A stretch of DNA of 64,000 bases from Sporobolomyces roseus (GCA_016617785.1 JADILM010000001.1:3224001-3288000); one strand, 5' to 3'. Positions 46,236-58,401 are shown, numbered from the stretch's first letter. Numbers and translations: made by a program. The notes: generated from the letters alone by a model not told the origin.

Positions 46236-47673
46236 TCAGAACTCTGCGGAAAGAAAAGTCAGAATCAGTTCCAGAATTCCAAGATCAAGACGAGGTTGAG
46301 GAGAGTAAACTCACCGCCAAACCAAGATTGTTTGAGCTTGTACTTGTAAGGAATGTTCTTCCTCAATCGATCCGCCATATCCCTCGGTCGTTCAAAAGCA
46401 GATTCGCCGTTTCCCCATTCCCCTCGTCGACCCGCTTCCTTCACGTTCTTCCCAAATTTCGCCGCTTGTTCTCGAGCAAACTCGGCTCGATCCAGCCTAG
46501 CTTGTTCTTCAGCAGAGACAGAGCTACTCGGTTCTGCCGGGTAGACCGAAGTCCAGCCCTTCGCTTTCGATCCAACTTTCGCACTTCCTCCTCCTCCTCC
46601 TCCTTCTCCATGTCCAACATGCTCCTCCAATTCCCGTTGACTCTCTTTCTCAATCTCGCTAGGCTCATCCGATAACCCGTTCAATTCGTTGAAGATGTGT
46701 TGTTGAACTTCTTCGGCGGTGACTTTCTCATCTGTAGGAATGTCGGGTTCTTCTCCTGTAAAGAGCGCTACTTTCTCATCTTCTTCAGCTTCAATCTGTT
46801 CGTGCGACATGAAGTGTTCGATGTCTGTCGTGAAAGTTCAATGAGTTCCCGATTAGCGAAAAGGAAAGAAGTGAGGAAAGGGAACGCACCTTCTGGATGA
46901 ATGTAATCTTCTTCTCGTTGAGTTTCAGGAGTGTTGTGATATTGTTCTTCGTGACTACGAAGGGGAGACAAGTGATCAGTAATCTGTCATCGAGGAATTG
47001 GGAAAGCGAGAGAGAATGTACTGCAAGAAGTATTCTCCCTCAGCATCTGTTCGTAGCGCAGCAAAGGAAGACCTGCGTCAGCTTGAAGGAAACGAGTAAG
47101 CAGGAAGTAACGAAAGACTTACCGTAATGATGACCCAAATGATCGACTCCCTTGAAATTGGGTAATCCTCCGACACCTCCGGCAACAAACTCTCTCATCG
47201 TCAATACCCCATCTCCGTTCGTGTCCAACTTCTCCAATACAGCAGTAACGATCTCTTTCGCTTGATCGGTGTGTACTTCAAGGGATTTCGCTCCCTTCTT
47301 GCGCTTCTCGTGGTGAACTCCATAAACTGATTCAAGTTCGTTTCGATCCAATACTCCGTCCCTACTCCTCGTATATCGTCAGTGATCATTAAAATAGCGC
47401 TGTGCGACGAGCCGAGACTTACCGGTTGAGATCGTGTAGATGGAAGAAGGCTTGAATATCGAAAGAATCCATATGATGCTATAAATCCTCACTCAATGAT
47501 CAGCTACACATTCCACCTGCTCCCCAATCGAGTAATGAGCTTACCTCTTGTGCCATATGCAACTCTGCGTAAGTATGGTTGGGGTTCTCGTCGACTTCTG
47601 CATGATCGCCGTGGGCTCGAGCGAAAGCGACGAGGAGAGGCAGGAGGACTGCAGCGCGAGTTCCAGTCTTCAT
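46236..47673 (-). CDS. SSP120-like secretory EF-hand protein
   Basis: Starts at 47673 with a clear signal peptide (MKTGTRAAVLLPLLVAFARA, probable cleavage before HGDHAEV). Two EF-hands follow: HDLNRDGVLDRNELESVYG, split by an intron inside the loop, and LDTNGDGVLTMREF, both with full Ca-binding Asp/Asn/Glu positions. After GLPNFKGVDHLGHHY come small exons (DAEGEYFLQ, then HEEQYHNTPETQREEDYIH) and a long acidic region (EQIEAEEDEKVALF, VQQHIFNELNGLSDEPSE) ending in a basic segment NIPYKYKLKQSWFGEF. This arrangement resembles yeast Ssp120 and animal nucleobindin/multiple coagulation factor deficiency-type secretory calcium proteins, where Ssp120 works with the cargo receptor Emp47. The last coding exon is only 8 bases (46236-46243), giving GEF-stop. 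Confidence 0.8.
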
Positions 47674-48404
47674 ATTGAATTGTAGTGATTTGTTCTAGCC
47701 CGACGGGATAGCAGTCGAGGTTGTAGAGAGGTGAGGAATCGAAGATTGAGATGAAGCGACGTGGGGAGGGGGAGTGAGACTCTGGCGATGAGTCTTGATC
47801 TAGGAGATGTTGCTTTCAGAGCTTCAGTTCAAAGGAGGAGTAGATCTGTCGGCTTTGCTGCAAGAAATAGCGAGGTTGAAGTAGGAGAAAGGGAAGAAGC
47901 GAGCCTCCTTTTCAGCCATCTACCGCTCACCTCGGGTTCGGTCGAGAAGCACGTTCACGCTTCTGAGTACTCAGGATAAGAGCAATAGCTCAGGCGAAGG
48001 AAGCTAATATACTAGCTAGGTCTCCGTATCCGCTTTCTCCCTTCTCTCGTTCGACTTCCGGCTCGCCTCGACAGATCTTTCGATTGAGTCCGCTTCCCAA
48101 GCGTAGAGCTGCTTCTGCGAATTGGAAGGCTATTGATCAGTGTGTGTCATTTAGAGGGGTCAAGAGTTTTTGATAGGATGTCTCAATCTCCTCTCAATTC
48201 CAAACAGCTGAGCGACAGGTCTCGAGCTGCTCGCGGAACAGCTCTCTACCTCTCGAAGACATGGGCGATTCTCGGCGGCGGAGAAGTACTTGAGTAAGTG
48301 GGAACTTTCAGGAGAGATTCCCCTCTTTCAACCGTTCGCTCTCTCCTCTTCCTCTCTTTCTCTCTCATCACCCTTTCTCTTTCGACACTCAGTTTCACCA
48401 CACT
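47674..48404. other. Divergent intergenic region, EF-hand gene / reductase
   Basis: 731 bases. A small plus-strand frame from the ATG at 48178 (MSQSPLNSKQLSDRSR, about 39 codons to the first stop, or continuing over a possible GTAAGT donor) may be a short gene or an upstream ORF of the reductase. There is no family match. The rest holds two promoters. Confidence 0.35.
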
Positions 48405-49846
48405 ATGACTCTCAAAGATAACGATCTCGCTGTTCCGAAAGGCTCTCTGGTTCTCGTGACCGTGAGTAGCTCTCCCTCTCCTCTTCTTTCGTTGTTGAAT
48501 GATCACTGATGGAGAAGTCAATCGCGACAGGGCGCCAACGGTAGCTTATAACTCCTCTCAGTGACTTCAATAACGTTCAGGGCTGATCCCACTTACCGAA
48601 TACAGGTTTTCTTGGATCTCACGTCGTCGAACAATTCCTCGAGAACGGATTCAAAGTGAGAGGAACCGTTCGATCTCTCGACAAGCTTTCAAACCTCGAA
48701 CAACGTTGGAATAGCAAGTATCCTGGAATGTTCGAAGGTGTCGAAATTGCCGATCTCACGAAGGAAGGTTGTTACGAAAGAGCGATGAAAGGTGAGTCTA
48801 CTCATTTTCTGAGCCCATTCCTGCGCAAGAAGCTGATTCCACCGCATGCAGACGTTGTCGCATTCGCTCATACTGCCGCCGACGTTACCTTCGTTCCCGA
48901 TTACGATCTTGTCATCAACGGTCTCGTCAAGTCAACCTTGAATGCTCTTCGCGCTGCTGCCGCAAATGCTTCGATCAAGCGTGTCGTTCTCACCTCATCC
49001 TACATCTCTGCCGCTATGCCTCAAATCGGACATGACGGATCAAAGTTCGACGAGAACAGCTGGAATGATCAAATCGTCGAAATGGCGAAATCTGCTCCCG
49101 AAGGTCATCCTGCAAGAGGTTTCTTCATCTACATGGCTAGTAAGGTATTGGGAGAGAAAGAAGCTTGGAAGTTTGTCAAGGAGGAGAAGGTGCGTCTTGT
49201 CTTTTTCACCTCGCAAACGTCTTGGAGGAGCTGACTTCAGTCTCGCTTATTCAGCCTTCGTTCGCTTTCAACGCTGTGGGACACTTCTCACTCACCGCCA
49301 TCATCTGTGTGCCGTACTGACTTACTCGTGACGTTCCTAACAGGTTCTGCCTGGACTCTGCATCGGCGAACTCTTCGATTCTGAGAAACAAGCCGGGTCA
49401 ACAAGCGGTATCGTTCGCGACGTGTTCCTCATGAAGACGAACGAGATTGCCAAGATGACTCCAGTTCGTGAGTTCAACCCTGTTCCTTTCGAAGGAGAGA
49501 AGGAGACGCTGGGCAAGACGCTGAGCTCTCATCTCAACATTCAGAAGCAATGTGTTCTGCCACCGATATCGCTCTACTTCACGTCGGAGCGTGCGTCCTG
49601 AAAGGAGTCGAGAACAAACGTCTCTTCGGTACCTCTCACATCGCTACCTGGAACGACATCCTCTCGCACTTCCGCCGACTCTATCCGAATCAACAAGCAT
49701 ACGACGATTTCGATGAACGCCGCAAAGAGATCTCTCTCTACGACGAGAGATCAAGTATGGAGGTGTTGAAGCAATTTGGTCAGGATGGTTGGAAATCGTT
49801 GGAAGACGCGATCAAGGAGAATATCGATCCCATCGCCGGGCGATGA
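48405..49846 (+). CDS. NAD(P)-dependent extended SDR, dihydroflavonol-reductase-like
   Basis: Extended short-chain dehydrogenase of the Gre2/ dihydroflavonol 4-reductase-like group. The Rossmann motif VTGANGFLGSHVVEQFLENG is built from three exons, the middle one only 10 bases (48531-48540). Further marks are VRGTVRS (cofactor phosphate side), VVAFAHTAADV, RVVLTSSYISAAMP, the catalytic YMASK with Ser upstream, and KPSFAFNAVLPGLCIGELFD. The C-terminal part DIALLHVGACVLKG and GTSHIATWNDILSHFRRLYP fits the substrate half of this group. Substrate is unknown; fungal relatives reduce methylglyoxal, aldehydes or ketones. Intron phases at about 49325-49343 and 49470-49550 were set by frame. It ends DPIAGR at the TGA 49844-49846. 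Confidence 0.88.
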
Positions 49847-49897
49847 ATGTTGAAACTCGTCTACTTCGCTTGTTCTGTTTGCATTGGCCGTACTGTG

Positions 49898-49921
49898 TCT
49901 CTCTCTCTCTCTCTCTCTCTC
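49898..49921. repeat. (CT)n microsatellite
   Basis: A perfect dinucleotide run of about 24 bases in the 3' UTR of the reductase gene. Confidence 0.85.
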
Positions 49922-50007
49922 CTGGTGTAACCTCTGCTGTGCAATGTCTGTTCAATCTATACTTTACAGTAATTTCCAAATTAAGAAGACGACGACGCAG
50001 CGTTCAG

Positions 50008-51376
50008 CTACGTCGAATGGTCTAGAGCAACGGAACCTGCTCCGAGATCTGAAGAAAGGGGAGCAGGATGTGGGAGCGACACTGGTGTGATGGAATGTCG
50101 AAGCTGAGAACTTTTGACGAGAGGAGGCGGATCCGGAGCGAACAGCGACAGAACGAGTCGAGCAGAGAGTATGGAAGTGAGAGTAACCGTGAGGACAGCA
50201 TTGGACGGTTTCTTGGTCTCGTCGCTCTCTGTGTAGTGCGAAGTCAGCGAAGAAAATCGCAAATTTTGCGAAAAACTTAGACTCACGAGCGAAAAAGCCG
50301 ACGTTGATAGCGTTCGACGTCGTGATCACGCCGAAATAGAACAGATGCTTCATCACAATCTTGCGAAGGATCGGAATGTCTCCTCCTCCAGTTCGATGTC
50401 GCAAGTCGAAGTAACGATAGATTGTCAAGGAGAGAATCAGCATGTCGAAGGTGAGCGGCGGGGTCCACAGAAAGACGAGCCAGTAGTTGTCTTTCCCGCT
50501 AGAGACGTTGGACGGCTCGACATCAGCTCATCGTCGAAAGTAGGGACAAAGCTCGAAAATTCAGCGTACGTTTTCGTCGAGAGACAATTTGTGAAACCCG
50601 CCGCGTCAGACAGGAAGTCGGGAAGCACCAAACCTGGGAATAAGAGTTATGATCACCCGGTAACGACTGTGAAAGGAGCAATATCGAGCTTACCAGCATG
50701 CTTCGTGGAAACCCCGATCATAATGCTCGCACATGCCGTCAACCAGAAGCAGAGTACAGCTAGTATTCGTTTGTCACAGTTCCAGATTGCGTAGACCCTG
50801 ATGATTGAGATACATCCGCACATTCTGTACATTAGCACCGGAATTGAACGTCAGATTCGCAAATTCGAGAGTGTAGTTGAGCTAGACGCACGTAATGATG
50901 ACGGTTGAGAACATGGGTTGCGCTTGACTGAGTCTCTGACATAGATCTACAGTGGACCGTGAACTGTCAGGGATAGTTGAAGAAGTCAAAAGTAGTGCGG
51001 AAAGACCTCACGAAGCGGTAGCTTTTCAAGAGTTAGATAAGCGTTACACCATCCTATCACTAGTGTCACGTAGCGGCTATGAGACCACATCAATTCAAGT
51101 CAGTTTCTATCACCAGAGATGGGTCCTGGATGGCAGAGAGACTCACTTGAGCAGATAAAACGTTTTGATCAAAGTCCACTTGCTTCGCCAAACGTATTTG
51201 TACTCAAGCGGAAAGAGCGCCAACATATCCCAATAATAAAGCGCATCTACTAGCACCCGCATCAGTAAAGCAAAAAAAAAGTGCGTGAGAAGGGACTCAC
51301 AAGCTGTAATAAGATTGATTCGACCCGCTGATAACGAATCGACGATCTTCTGGAAGGGAGGCGGAAGTCCAGACAT
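50008..51376 (-). CDS. DUF6533-like multi-pass membrane protein, copy 2
   Basis: Minus-strand paralog of the gene at 20249-21926. It starts MSGLPPPFQKIVDSLSAGRI at 51376; then come YYWDMLALFPLEYKYVWRSK, LLNRYVTLVIGWCNAY, QAQPMFSTVIIT, CISIIRVYAIWNCDKRI, LCFWLTACASIMIGVS, a luminal or external loop, DNYWLVFLWTPPLTFDMLIL, HLFYFGVITTSNAINVGFF and the last helix SILSARLVLSLF before a Pro/Ser-rich tail ending ALDHST. The YxYVW motif after helix 1, the RVYAxW motif and the SARLVL end match the DUF6533 pattern; the WTPPLTFDMLIL segment is more typical of that family than anything in copy 1. Intron positions (after LL-AA, before the last helix with C|AG) equal those in copy 1. Function unknown; receptor-like topology. 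Confidence 0.7.
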
Positions 51377-51748
51377 CTCCTCGCAGACGAGACTATCAGT
51401 GACGGTTCGAAGGAGTAGGAGAAACGTAAAGGTTAGGGAGAAGGAGAGGAAGATTGCCCCGAGCCGCATCGGATGAGATCTCAAATCGGACAATCAGAGC
51501 ATCACTGTGGGTCACGAGCGACTGATCCGATAATACCAAGCGATTGAAAGTCGACGAAAGCGGATTTGGAGAAAGTGTTCGGAGTGCTCCGGAAAGGCGA
51601 GCGGAATCGAAAGAAACGAAGCGAAGATTGAGCTTGAATGGTCAAATTTGCTGTAAACATGGAGGATTGCAATAGGGATCAACATACTAGTGACAACACG
51701 ATGGTACTGATGGGGAGAGGGAAATCCTGAACAAGAAACACCGCAACA
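51377..51748. other. Intergenic spacer
   Basis: 372 bases between the DUF6533 copy 2 start and the TOF1 stop. It is presumed promoter and 3' UTR. No gene seen. Confidence 0.45.
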
Positions 51749-54700
51749 TTACTCCTCGTCACTATCGACGATCACCCTCCTCTTCTTCGCTTGCGATACA
51801 CCTACTTCCTCTTCCTCATCTTCGCTGAGTCCTCCATCTACTCCAGGACCTGCCGCCGACGAAGCCGAAGTGACGGACGCAGCACGTTTGCGAGATGTGC
51901 TTGTCGAGGTTGACGGCGAACTCGTAGCGGGTTGATCCTCCTCGTTCTCCGCCAATCCCGTCTTGTCCTTAGCTCGACGAAGCTTGTCGAGCATGGCATC
52001 GTCACCATCGTCCTCGAGATCTGAAACTTCGTCTGCATCAAAGCTCGTCTTCTTCGGTTGTTTCCTCCCTCGGGCGTTCGTAGCAGCATCCTTCTTCTTC
52101 GACTTCTTTGGCGGAGCTGTAGACTTGCGTTTCTTCCCGGACTGAGCGGGTCCGGCATCGGAGGAATCGGAGTTGTCGGGAGCAGCGGCTTTGGAAGCTT
52201 TCGCTTTTCCTTTCCTCTTCTTTGTTCCGTTGTCGAGATGAACCGAGACTGCACCTGCGGCAAGCTTGTCACGGAGAGCGGCTTCAGCGGCGAAGAATCG
52301 GGCGTCTGCCTCCTCATCATCGTCAGAGTCTTCGATCTGTTCGAGAAGAGGAGACGGAGTCAGCCGTAGATTCTCGCTAGATGAAGATAGGACGTGTGTA
52401 ACATACGAATTGAGCACTCTTGTAAGCTGCCTCTTCCTCTTTTCGCTTCTTCAACCTCTTCTTCTTCTTCTCCTTGACGACAACTTCTCCATCCTCTCCC
52501 AACTCCATCTCATCATCACTCGCAAGCTTTCTCCTCTTTCGGACCGCCTTCTTGCGTTGTTTGCGAAGGAGGTCTGCAGCTGATTTACCATTTTGAGGAT
52601 CGATGGGGTCGAGAAGGAAATCGTCGATAATCTTGAGATCGCTGTCGAGCTTCGAGGGCAGGAGAAGAGCGGGAATGGACCAAACGAGTTCGGCAGATTC
52701 AGGTGCTGCACATTTTGGTCGAGTCAGTAGTTGAGAGGATGACTCGTTAGAGATATACAAACTCACCTTCTGCACTTTCCCAACCCAGCAAACGCATCAA
52801 TAGCTTGTAATGGGGATCCGCCGTCGCAGCTTCTTTCCGTTCAGGATCTTCACCAAAGTCGACGTTGTGAGGAGCAAACAAAGCGATCGCTTCTTCGGAA
52901 GGACCTTTGAGTTGAGCAGCTTGAGCACGAAGAGCTTCATCCGAAGTTGTGTCGTCGAGAGGGTCGACGGTAGCGGGAACGCCATCGGTAGTGAGCACGA
53001 TCTCGGTTCGAGCGGAGGAGGCGATTCGGAGTTGCTGCAAGTTCCGGTCGTCATCAGATCAAGGCGAAAATCTGACGAAGTAGCGGATACTCACATCTTT
53101 GACGACTTCTATGAGAGGGAGCTTTCCGGTCTCGATCAAGCAAGTGATTGCAATTCCCATCTGCTGAGTGTGAGAGAACCCAGGTTCGACTTCGACTTCT
53201 CCGATCTTCTTTGCCTGTAAAACGGTGTTCTGCTGTGAGCACAACTCGAAAGAACAAAGGAGCATAAGACAGCGAGCCTACTCGGTAAGCGGGAGTGTCG
53301 TCGTCGCTTGAAGCGTAAGGATCTGCATCTCCCATTCTCATCTTGCCGAGTTGTATTCTCGTCTTCGGGTAGAAGCACTGTCCAACAATGGTGGCGCTGT
53401 CAGTATCTCAATCATGACTCGATAGCAGACCGCAGTGACTGACCTCGAGGAGCAGAAGAGGATGCTCTTGAACAGCTTTGAAGAATTTCTTGAGGATGTA
53501 CTCGATGAGTTTGCGAAGATCTAGATTGGGTCCTTGTCGAGCGTTCGCAACGTTCGTGTCGTCTAGTATCCGCTTGAAGAGTTCGAGAACGGTAGGCTAC
53601 GAGACGAGGAGCAAACTAAGCTATGTCGAGGAGGTAGGCGAGGAGAAGAGAGTCGGGACATACTTTGTAGAAGAGTCCTTCCGATTTCGCTTTGACCGCT
53701 TGACGATGCATGAGAGCTACTATCCGTTTCATCTGTTCGGGAGAACGGAAAGTCTTGTAGGATTCGAGGTAAATCATGCAAGTTGCGAGCACAGCTTCGT
53801 CAGCGAAACGCTGCAGCACACTCAAACGTCTTCAATCAGTCTATAAGGTCCCTGATCATGCGACAGGAGAGTAAGCATACCTGTTCGAACTTTTCGAATT
53901 GGAAAGAGTGTTCTCCGAAAGAAACTGTTCCTCTCGCAATCTCCTCCTCTTCCTCGTCCTCTCCCATTCCCAGTCCATCTTCCCCATTCTCATCTCCTTC
54001 GGTGGCTGTCGAGGCGATTCACGAGTCGTCAGTCTTGAAGTCGCTTGATTCGTTGAGAGGAAGGGGACTGACTCTTCTTCTTCTTCGCTGCTCGTCCAGC
54101 TTTCTTCTTTCGCACGTACATGTAAGCTTTCGATTTCGAGTACTTCTCGAGCATACGAAGGAGTGTGTAGGAGAGGGTGATGACTGAATCGAGGTATCTG
54201 TATTGCGCGAGACGAAGCGAGATCAGCATCTACGAGGAGCGTAAGACCGAAGAGACGAAGAGAACGAACTTGTAAGATTGATTCGTGTACTTGTGAAGCA
54301 CAGTGAGGACCATATCGAGAGTCTCGGCTTCATAGTAAAGCTTGTTCTGCAAGATTTCGGCAACATCGATATGATCTGGATTTCCCGAAGCTTGCAATGC
54401 TTCAATGACGAGGAGCTATCGAAGAAAGACCGTTAGTTCTCGAGCTTCTCGTTGAAAGTGCGGGTGAGAAAGCTCACCATCTGGTTGAAGCAGTCGATCC
54501 CGGCGTGAAGATCCGTCCAAAGCGGTGGCTGTTGGTTTCGATACTCGTCTCAGCCTCACTAACGACATGCTAAGAGCGGATTGGAACATACCTTCTCCTC
54601 TAATCCTACCTTCATCCTCTGCGTAACGAATCCGATCGCCTGAGGTTCCGTCATTTCAGCAATCAATCCAAAATCATGCCCTTCATCACTCAAGTGAGAG

Positions 54701-56698
54701 ATCCCTTTCTCCTCTTCTTCGTTGTAGACGAGGAGGAAGAACTCGAGGAAGAATCGAACGAGGAAGAGGAAGCGGATTGTATCGGATTCTCGAACTTTGA
54801 GTCGCTCCATTCGGATGTCTCGAAGGATCGACGAGAAGAAAGCTATGCGCAGGAACCGACGTCAGCAGAAAAGCGAGAGGAGGAATCGTCAGGCAGACGT
54901 ACGATTGAAAGCGGATTCGAGGAAAGATTTCGAGGTTTCGTAAAGTACTTTGATCGCATCCGGTCTCAGTTTCGCTGGAGGAGCCAAATCGTCCTATCGT
55001 CCATGTGCAAACCTTCGTCAATCTTAATCCCTGCTGTGTCGATGAAGGCGTGGGGAAAGCTCACATCTTGTCGAACTTTCTTCGCTTTACTCCTCTTGAT
55101 TTTATCCATCGTTCTTTCAGGACCTTCGGCCAAAGTCGATTGTTTGTGCAAGATGTACTTCTTTCCGTTCTGTGGACCGGCTCAGCCGCTGCATCAGCAA
55201 GCTACGAAGCGTGGATGATTCGGTAGAGCGCTCACGTTTGATTGAACTGCGATAGTCGTTCCAAACCTCGAATGTCTCGATCCTTTCAATCCAAAGAGAT
55301 CGTTCGTCTGCCTCGCTTCCAAGTCCAACATGTCTCTCAATCTATTCCCTTCAATCTGTAGATCGATCCACCTCTCAATCAGCGAGATAACCTCAATTCG
55401 GATTAGCAAGAAAGAATCGACGTACCTTTTGAACGGGAATCATCAATTCATCGGGTTTGACACTCCTGAAAACGAGGTGTAGGATATCGAGAACGACCAT
55501 GTTCCAAGGTGCGTAATCTGAAGAATCTGCTTGAGCTGCCATGGCGAGGAGAAGTTGGAGAATGTTCTCAGATTCGAGTTGAGTGATCAATTCGGACTGT
55601 CGATTCAGTTACGCCAGATGCAGTCAGCCTCAGAGCATATGGCAGAGTCAGGCGGCGAGAGAGCTCACCTGTAGGGAAGATTGTTCGATCGCGTCTGCAG
55701 ATTCAGAGGTTGAAGCTCGATCTTGAATCGCTGCCAAATTCCTAAACGTGTGCAAAATGAGCGAGATGATATTCTCATCTTTCTGCGTTCTCTCCCTGAG
55801 ATCCATTTTCGATTCCCGAAATCAGCGAAATTGCTACTTCTTTGCTCAGGGAGGAAAAGCTCACCTTCGATTCTTGCCCAAACTGTTTCCCAAGAGATTC
55901 ATCATCTGCCTCAACGAACCATTCCTGAGGATATCTGCCTTGTAGGATAGTTGTGCGTTGGTGAGAGTCGTGTAATCGATCGATTGTTTCAATTCTCCCA
56001 AGAGTTGAGCATCTCGCAATTCTTCAGCGACGTTGATCGGCCAAGTCATAGCTCCGATCAATTCGACTGAAGTCCCACATCTTGCGTCAGTCGAGGTTAG
56101 GAAGGAGAGGAGAGGAAAAGAGTGCGTACCGCAAGCAAGAGCGATTCGATCCCCTTTCGCACCAGTTCCCAAAGTAGTCGATAAAATCGGTAACAAGTCC
56201 TTCTTCAATACTCCCACCTCATGAAAGATTCTAGCAACAGTCCTATCATCGTCCTTCTCGTCCATTCTCCAGAATCGTTTCAGGTCTTTCAGACAACCTA
56301 CGAAAGATTTCGCATTTCGAGATTTAGCTTGCGTTCGGCGATTCTGAGTCGAGAGAAAAGAGACCTACCGACTACTTGATCTCCCAAACTATAAGCTGTG
56401 TAGACATTCCCATTCTCATCTAAGAATTCCTCGAATCCACCCAAAGCCGAACAAATGGATGAAATTGGAGGATGTAAAGCAGCTCTCTTCCTGTAAATCT
56501 CGCCCGTCTCAATATACTCCACTCTGTGTATACAGATAGCAATGTAGCTTACCTCTCTTGCGCCGACATTGGTTTCGAAGAGAACTCTCCATCATCTTCT
56601 TCCTCTTCTTCTCGATCTTCCTCTTGTTCTGATCTTAGCGAGTCGTCGTCTTGTTCTGATTCTTGTTCATCTGATGCGTAACCTCTGTGCTTTGCCAT
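51749..56698 (-). CDS. TOF1: TOF1/SWI1 (Timeless) replication fork protection protein
   Basis: A large multi-exon gene encoding the Timeless-family subunit of the fork protection complex, which with Csm3/Swi3 stabilises paused replisomes and signals to the S-phase checkpoint. From the start MAKHRGYASDEQESEQ at 56698 an acidic segment leads to ISSICSALGGFEEF, YSLGDQVVGCLKDLKRFWR, DDDRTVARIFHEVGVLKKDL and VELIGAMTWPINVAEELRD, the signature Timeless N-terminus, followed by YKADILRNGSLRQMMNLLG and MVVLDILHLVFRSVKPDEL. Helical repeats fill about 53000-55700. The C-terminal part is basic and acidic low complexity (KKRKGKAKASK, QAKKRRVIVDSDEE) with likely nuclear localisation signals, ending at the TAA 51749-51751. 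It is divergent from RRS1. The domain order is complete. Confidence 0.9.
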
Positions 56699-56995
56699 GA
56701 CTGATTGAGAGAGGGAGAGGGAGGGAAGAAAGGACGCGATTCGACGCGTAAAGTGGAAAGAAAGAAGGGAGAAGGGAGAAGGGAGAAGGAAGAGAGAGGG
56801 GAGAGAGAGGGAAAGGAGGGAACTGAGGAGAGCTGCTGGCTGTTAGATGAAAGTCGGAATAGAGGTGAACAAGCGAGTTCGAAGGATTGAAGCAGAGGAG
56901 AGAGCACTTGTAAGGTTCAATTGTCGACTTGCAAAAATTTCCTAAGCGAAACAAACTTCTTCCTCCATCACTCCACTCTCAACCCTATAACCAAG
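56699..56995. promoter_or_regulatory. Divergent promoter, TOF1 / RRS1, with polypurine tract
   Basis: 297 bases between divergent starts. About 56701-56820 of the plus strand is almost only A and G, including three GGGAGAA repeats near 56768-56788. The side near RRS1 is pyrimidine-rich. Confidence 0.6.
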
Positions 56996-58401
56996 ATGGA
57001 CGTTTCAGAGATCCTAGAACAATCAGCAGCCAAGCAGTGAGTCTCTCTTGTCCTTCTCGCTCTCTCTCAAATCAAGAAATTGAACTCTAAACTTTTTCTG
57101 CACTTTCATCTTTAATCCTTCCTCTCACTTTGACAACCTCATTAGACAAGCTATCGCAGTACAGAAAGAGTTACCAGTTGAGTTCGATTTGGGTCTACTA
57201 GCTTGCTTCGACCCCAACCCAATCGATCAAGAATCTTACCAGTAAATCTTCCCTTTCCCTCCTCTCGCGCCTCTCTCCAGCTGATTGTTTGTGAATATGT
57301 TATAGGGAGAACAAGGAACAAGTATTGATCAGTAATGCTAGGGACGGAATTCAATTGTTGGTCAACGAGATTTGGAACCAACCTACTCGAATCGTCGATG
57401 AAGGTGTAGTAGCAGATTTACCCGCCATCGCTACTGGTCTCCCTCGTGAGAAACCCGTATGTTACCTCCCCTTCCTTCCTTACCCGAACCACAGCTTATC
57501 CGAGGTGTCAAATGTAGTTACCTAAACTCGCACCTATGACCAAATGGCAAGCTTTCGCACAAGCAAAGGGAATCGCACCGAAAGAGAAGAAGGACAGGAT
57601 GGTTTACGATGAGGACAAACAAGAGTGGGTACCCAGATGGGGTTACAAAGGAAAGAACAAGGATAAGGAAGAGCAATGGATTCATGAAGTTCCCAATGGT
57701 GCCGGTACGTTCGGACTACTTCAGTATCTATTGTCGTTCTTGAAGCGGCATAGCTGACGGAGGAAGAATCAATCTCGTATAGATCCCAATTACGATCCCG
57801 TTGCGGCAGCTAAACAAGATCGCAAAGCTCGTTCGCTCAAGAATGAATCTCAACGCCTACGAAACATGCAACGAGCTGCATCAAACGCCGCTACTCAAGC
57901 CTCGGACAAGGAGAAGAGGAACTCGGCGAGAGATCAGAAGAAGTTGGATTTGGAGAGGACTTTGAAGAGTACCAAGGCTAGTACGGCTAGTGTCGGTAAA
58001 TTCGATGATAAACTCAAGGGAGAGAAGAAGGAGAAGAACGTCAAGCGAAAGGTAAGTTCTCCTCAACTTTCGTTGGTTATACCAAGACTCGAGATCGTAA
58101 ACTGAGCTCTATTTTGTTTCCTGCGTTCTAGTTCGACGCCAACGAAGTTTCGTCAACCTCAGAACGATCAAAATCCCTTTCTATCCTCACCTCGATCGGC
58201 GCTACTCCTTCGAACAAGCGAACTCGAGTCTCGGACGACGCACCGAACGCTCGACAAGAAACCAAAGGATTGGTCAACGACAGGAAGGCGATCAAGAGTC
58301 TCACTGGTGGACGAGGTGTCACGAGTCTACAGGATGGCAAGCGAGGTGGCAGAGGAGGAGGACGAGGTGGAAGGGGAGGAGGAAGAGGCGGAAAGAAGTA
58401 G
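56996..58401 (+). CDS. RRS1: RRS1, regulator of ribosome biogenesis
   Basis: Nucleolar protein needed with Rpf2 to recruit the 5S RNP to pre-60S particles. Starts MDVSEILEQSAAK at 56996. Conserved blocks: VEFDLGLLACFDPNPID, LVNEIWNQPTRIVDEGVVA, LPREKPLPKLAPMTKWQAFA, AKGIAPKEKKDRMVYDEDKQ, EWVPRWGYKGKNKDKE and WIHEVPNGADPNYDP. The C-terminus is a basic helix-rich region followed by an RGG/GRGG-rich tail (GGRGGGRGGRGGGRGG) ending KK at the TAG 58399-58401. The Gly-Arg tail is longer than I expect for yeast Rrs1 and would suit RNA binding or nucleolar retention. All six or so introns are short with GTGAGT/GTAAGT-like donors. Confidence 0.95.

Noticed and set aside
48178..48297. 39-codon frame as a separate gene
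   Set aside because: No family match and it lies in the leader of the reductase; listed only as a possible upstream ORF.
51838..52320. 160-codon minus-strand frame in the TOF1 tail
   Set aside because: It is an alternative frame of the low-complexity TOF1 C-terminus; the true frame ends KKRRVIVDSDEE.
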